NCBI RefSeq assembly: GCF_008107645.1
Contig: NZ_SDGY01000001.1
Span: forward strand, 124,540-188,539
Length of the DNA stretch: 64,000 nucleotides
Direction: 5' to 3'
Source: Leuconostoc litchii
GTDB lineage: Bacteria > Bacillota > Bacilli > Lactobacillales > Lactobacillaceae
Shown: piece after piece, positions 63,174 to 64,000 of the stretch
Position numbering within the stretch: the stretch's first letter is position 1
Layout of the letters: the number at the start of each line of letters is the position of its first letter
Position numbers and translations under genes: made by a program
Notes under the pieces: model-generated
What the model saw: only the letters and a program-made list of their open reading frames with translations
Database searches by the model: none
What the model was told of the DNA's origin: nothing

Positions 63174-64000
63174 ATGGCTAAAACTTTAGTTTTTGGGCAC
63201 AAGAACCCAGATACAGATACAATCGCATCAGCAATTGCTGCAAGTTATTTTTTGAACCGACAAGGTCAGGATACAGAAGCAGTTGCTCAGGGAAAGCCAA
63301 ATGCTGAAACGCAATTCGCGTTGGACTATTTTAAGATTGCACCACTTCGTGTTATTACATCAGCTGATACAGATACTGTTGTTTTAGTGGATCATAATGA
63401 GGCTGCGCAATCAGTTGATAATTTAGCTGATGTTACTGTAGAAAACATTTATGATCACCATAAGTTTGCCTTTACAAACTCAACACCACTGTATATTACA
63501 GCTAAGCCATGGGGTTCCGTTGCAACGATTTTGTATTACGAATTCAAGCAAGCAAACGTTGATATTCCTACTGAAATTGCTGGTTTATTAGCTTCTGCAA
63601 TTATCTCGGATACTTTATTACTTAAGAGTCCAACGACAACGGAATATGACCAACCAGCACTAGAGGCATTGGCGGAAATTGCTGGCTTAGAGGATTATGC
63701 TAGTTATGGTTTGTCTTTGCTAAAGGCTGGAACTGATTTATCATCACGTACCGATAAGGAATTAATCGATGGTGATGCAAAGTCATTTGATATGGGTGGA
63801 CATCAGTTCCGTATTGGTCAAGTGAATACAGTTGATATTGATGAAGTATTATCTCGTCAATCTGGTATTGAAGCAGCGATAGCAGAAGAAGGGTATGAAG
63901 ACTTCTTGTTTGTTATCACTGATATTTTAAATTCAACTTCTAAAGGGGTTTATATCGGTGATGCAGCACAAGCTATTGAAGCAGCATTTAATCAAACGAT
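63174..64000 (+). CDS. ppaC: Manganese-dependent inorganic pyrophosphatase, 5' part
   Basis: The gene runs off the window; about 275 of some 310 residues are seen. DHH-family family II pyrophosphatase: FGHKNPDTDTIASAIA holds the metal ligands His and two Asp, VLVDHNE the next Asp, and YDHHKFAF the DHH motif. It hydrolyses pyrophosphate in the cytoplasm and uses Mn2+. AGGAGAT lies before the ATG. It follows parC by 47 bases. Confidence 0.95.
   Translation, partial: MAKTLVFGHKNPDTDTIASAIAASYFLNRQGQDTEAVAQGKPNAETQFALDYFKIAPLRVITSADTDTVVLVDHNEAAQSVDNLADVTVENIYDHHKFAFTNSTPLYITAKPWGSVATILYYEFKQANVDIPTEIAGLLASAIISDTLLLKSPTTTEYDQPALEALAEIAGLEDYASYGLSLLKAGTDLSSRTDKELIDGDAKSFDMGGHQFRIGQVNTVDIDEVLSRQSGIEAAIAEEGYEDFLFVITDILNSTSKGVYIGDAAQAIEAAFNQT

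Overview
The window looks like chromosomal DNA of a low-GC lactic acid bacterium, most probably Leuconostoc (L. mesenteroides or a close relative). The pointers are two tandem secreted levansucrases with KxYKxGKxW-type signal peptides and C-terminal GW/YG-type glucan-binding repeats, a mevalonate operon, a dinG-tseB-aspB-asnS-dnaD block in Firmicutes order, and Lactobacillales-type rel, parE/parC and manganese pyrophosphatase genes. The species is inferred from gene content only.

Layout. 1-4.8 kb: the end of a WxL/DUF3324-type cell-surface gene, a short PD-(D/E)xK plus P-loop protein that stops after helicase motif III, a Ser-rich anchored protein, a GH25 muramidase with glucan-binding repeats, and an acyltransferase. 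4.85-13.0 kb: a fructan locus of two GH68 levansucrases whose promoters share a 53-bp block with a WalR/VicR-like direct repeat, then a membrane-anchored GH32-like protein. 13.1-29.1 kb: a one-directional polysaccharide cluster with a flippase, priming transferase, Wzz, Wzy, glycosyltransferases, UDP-galactopyranose mutase with a GlfT-like transferase, two polyprenyl-phosphate sugar synthases, GtrA, two large GT-C-like membrane proteins and an LtaS-family phosphoglycerol transferase. It looks like Wzx/Wzy assembly of a galactofuranose-containing polymer plus side-chain and glycerol-phosphate decoration outside the membrane.

29.1-37.3 kb: flavodoxin, an aquaglyceroporin, an FNT channel overlapping purB-hpt, and the divergent mevalonate operon mvaK1-mvaD-mvaK2-fni. 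37.4-45.1 kb: a DinG-like protein with an intact exonuclease domain but eroded helicase motifs, tseB, aspB, asnS, dnaD, a small unknown gene and rlmL. 45.2-53.4 kb: an aminotransferase, a GNAT protein, an RNase HI-like protein, an EbsA-like protein, a pseudouridine synthase, pyrR, then a striking operon encoding CarA-like and CarB-like proteins that have lost the catalytic residues of both carbamoyl-phosphate synthetase subunits, translationally coupled to a 100-residue unknown protein. 53.4-64 kb: an MFS exporter with a short in-frame leader ORF, rel with a promoter only a few bases before its start codon, dtd, plsY, parE, parC and the start of a manganese-dependent pyrophosphatase gene.

The best candidate for an undescribed system is the pseudo-carbamoyl-phosphate-synthetase operon (49.5-53.4 kb). 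The helicase-dead DinG (37.4 kb), the shared levansucrase regulatory block and the leader structures around 54.6-55.0 kb come next. No tRNA, rRNA, CRISPR array, insertion sequence or prophage gene was recognised.
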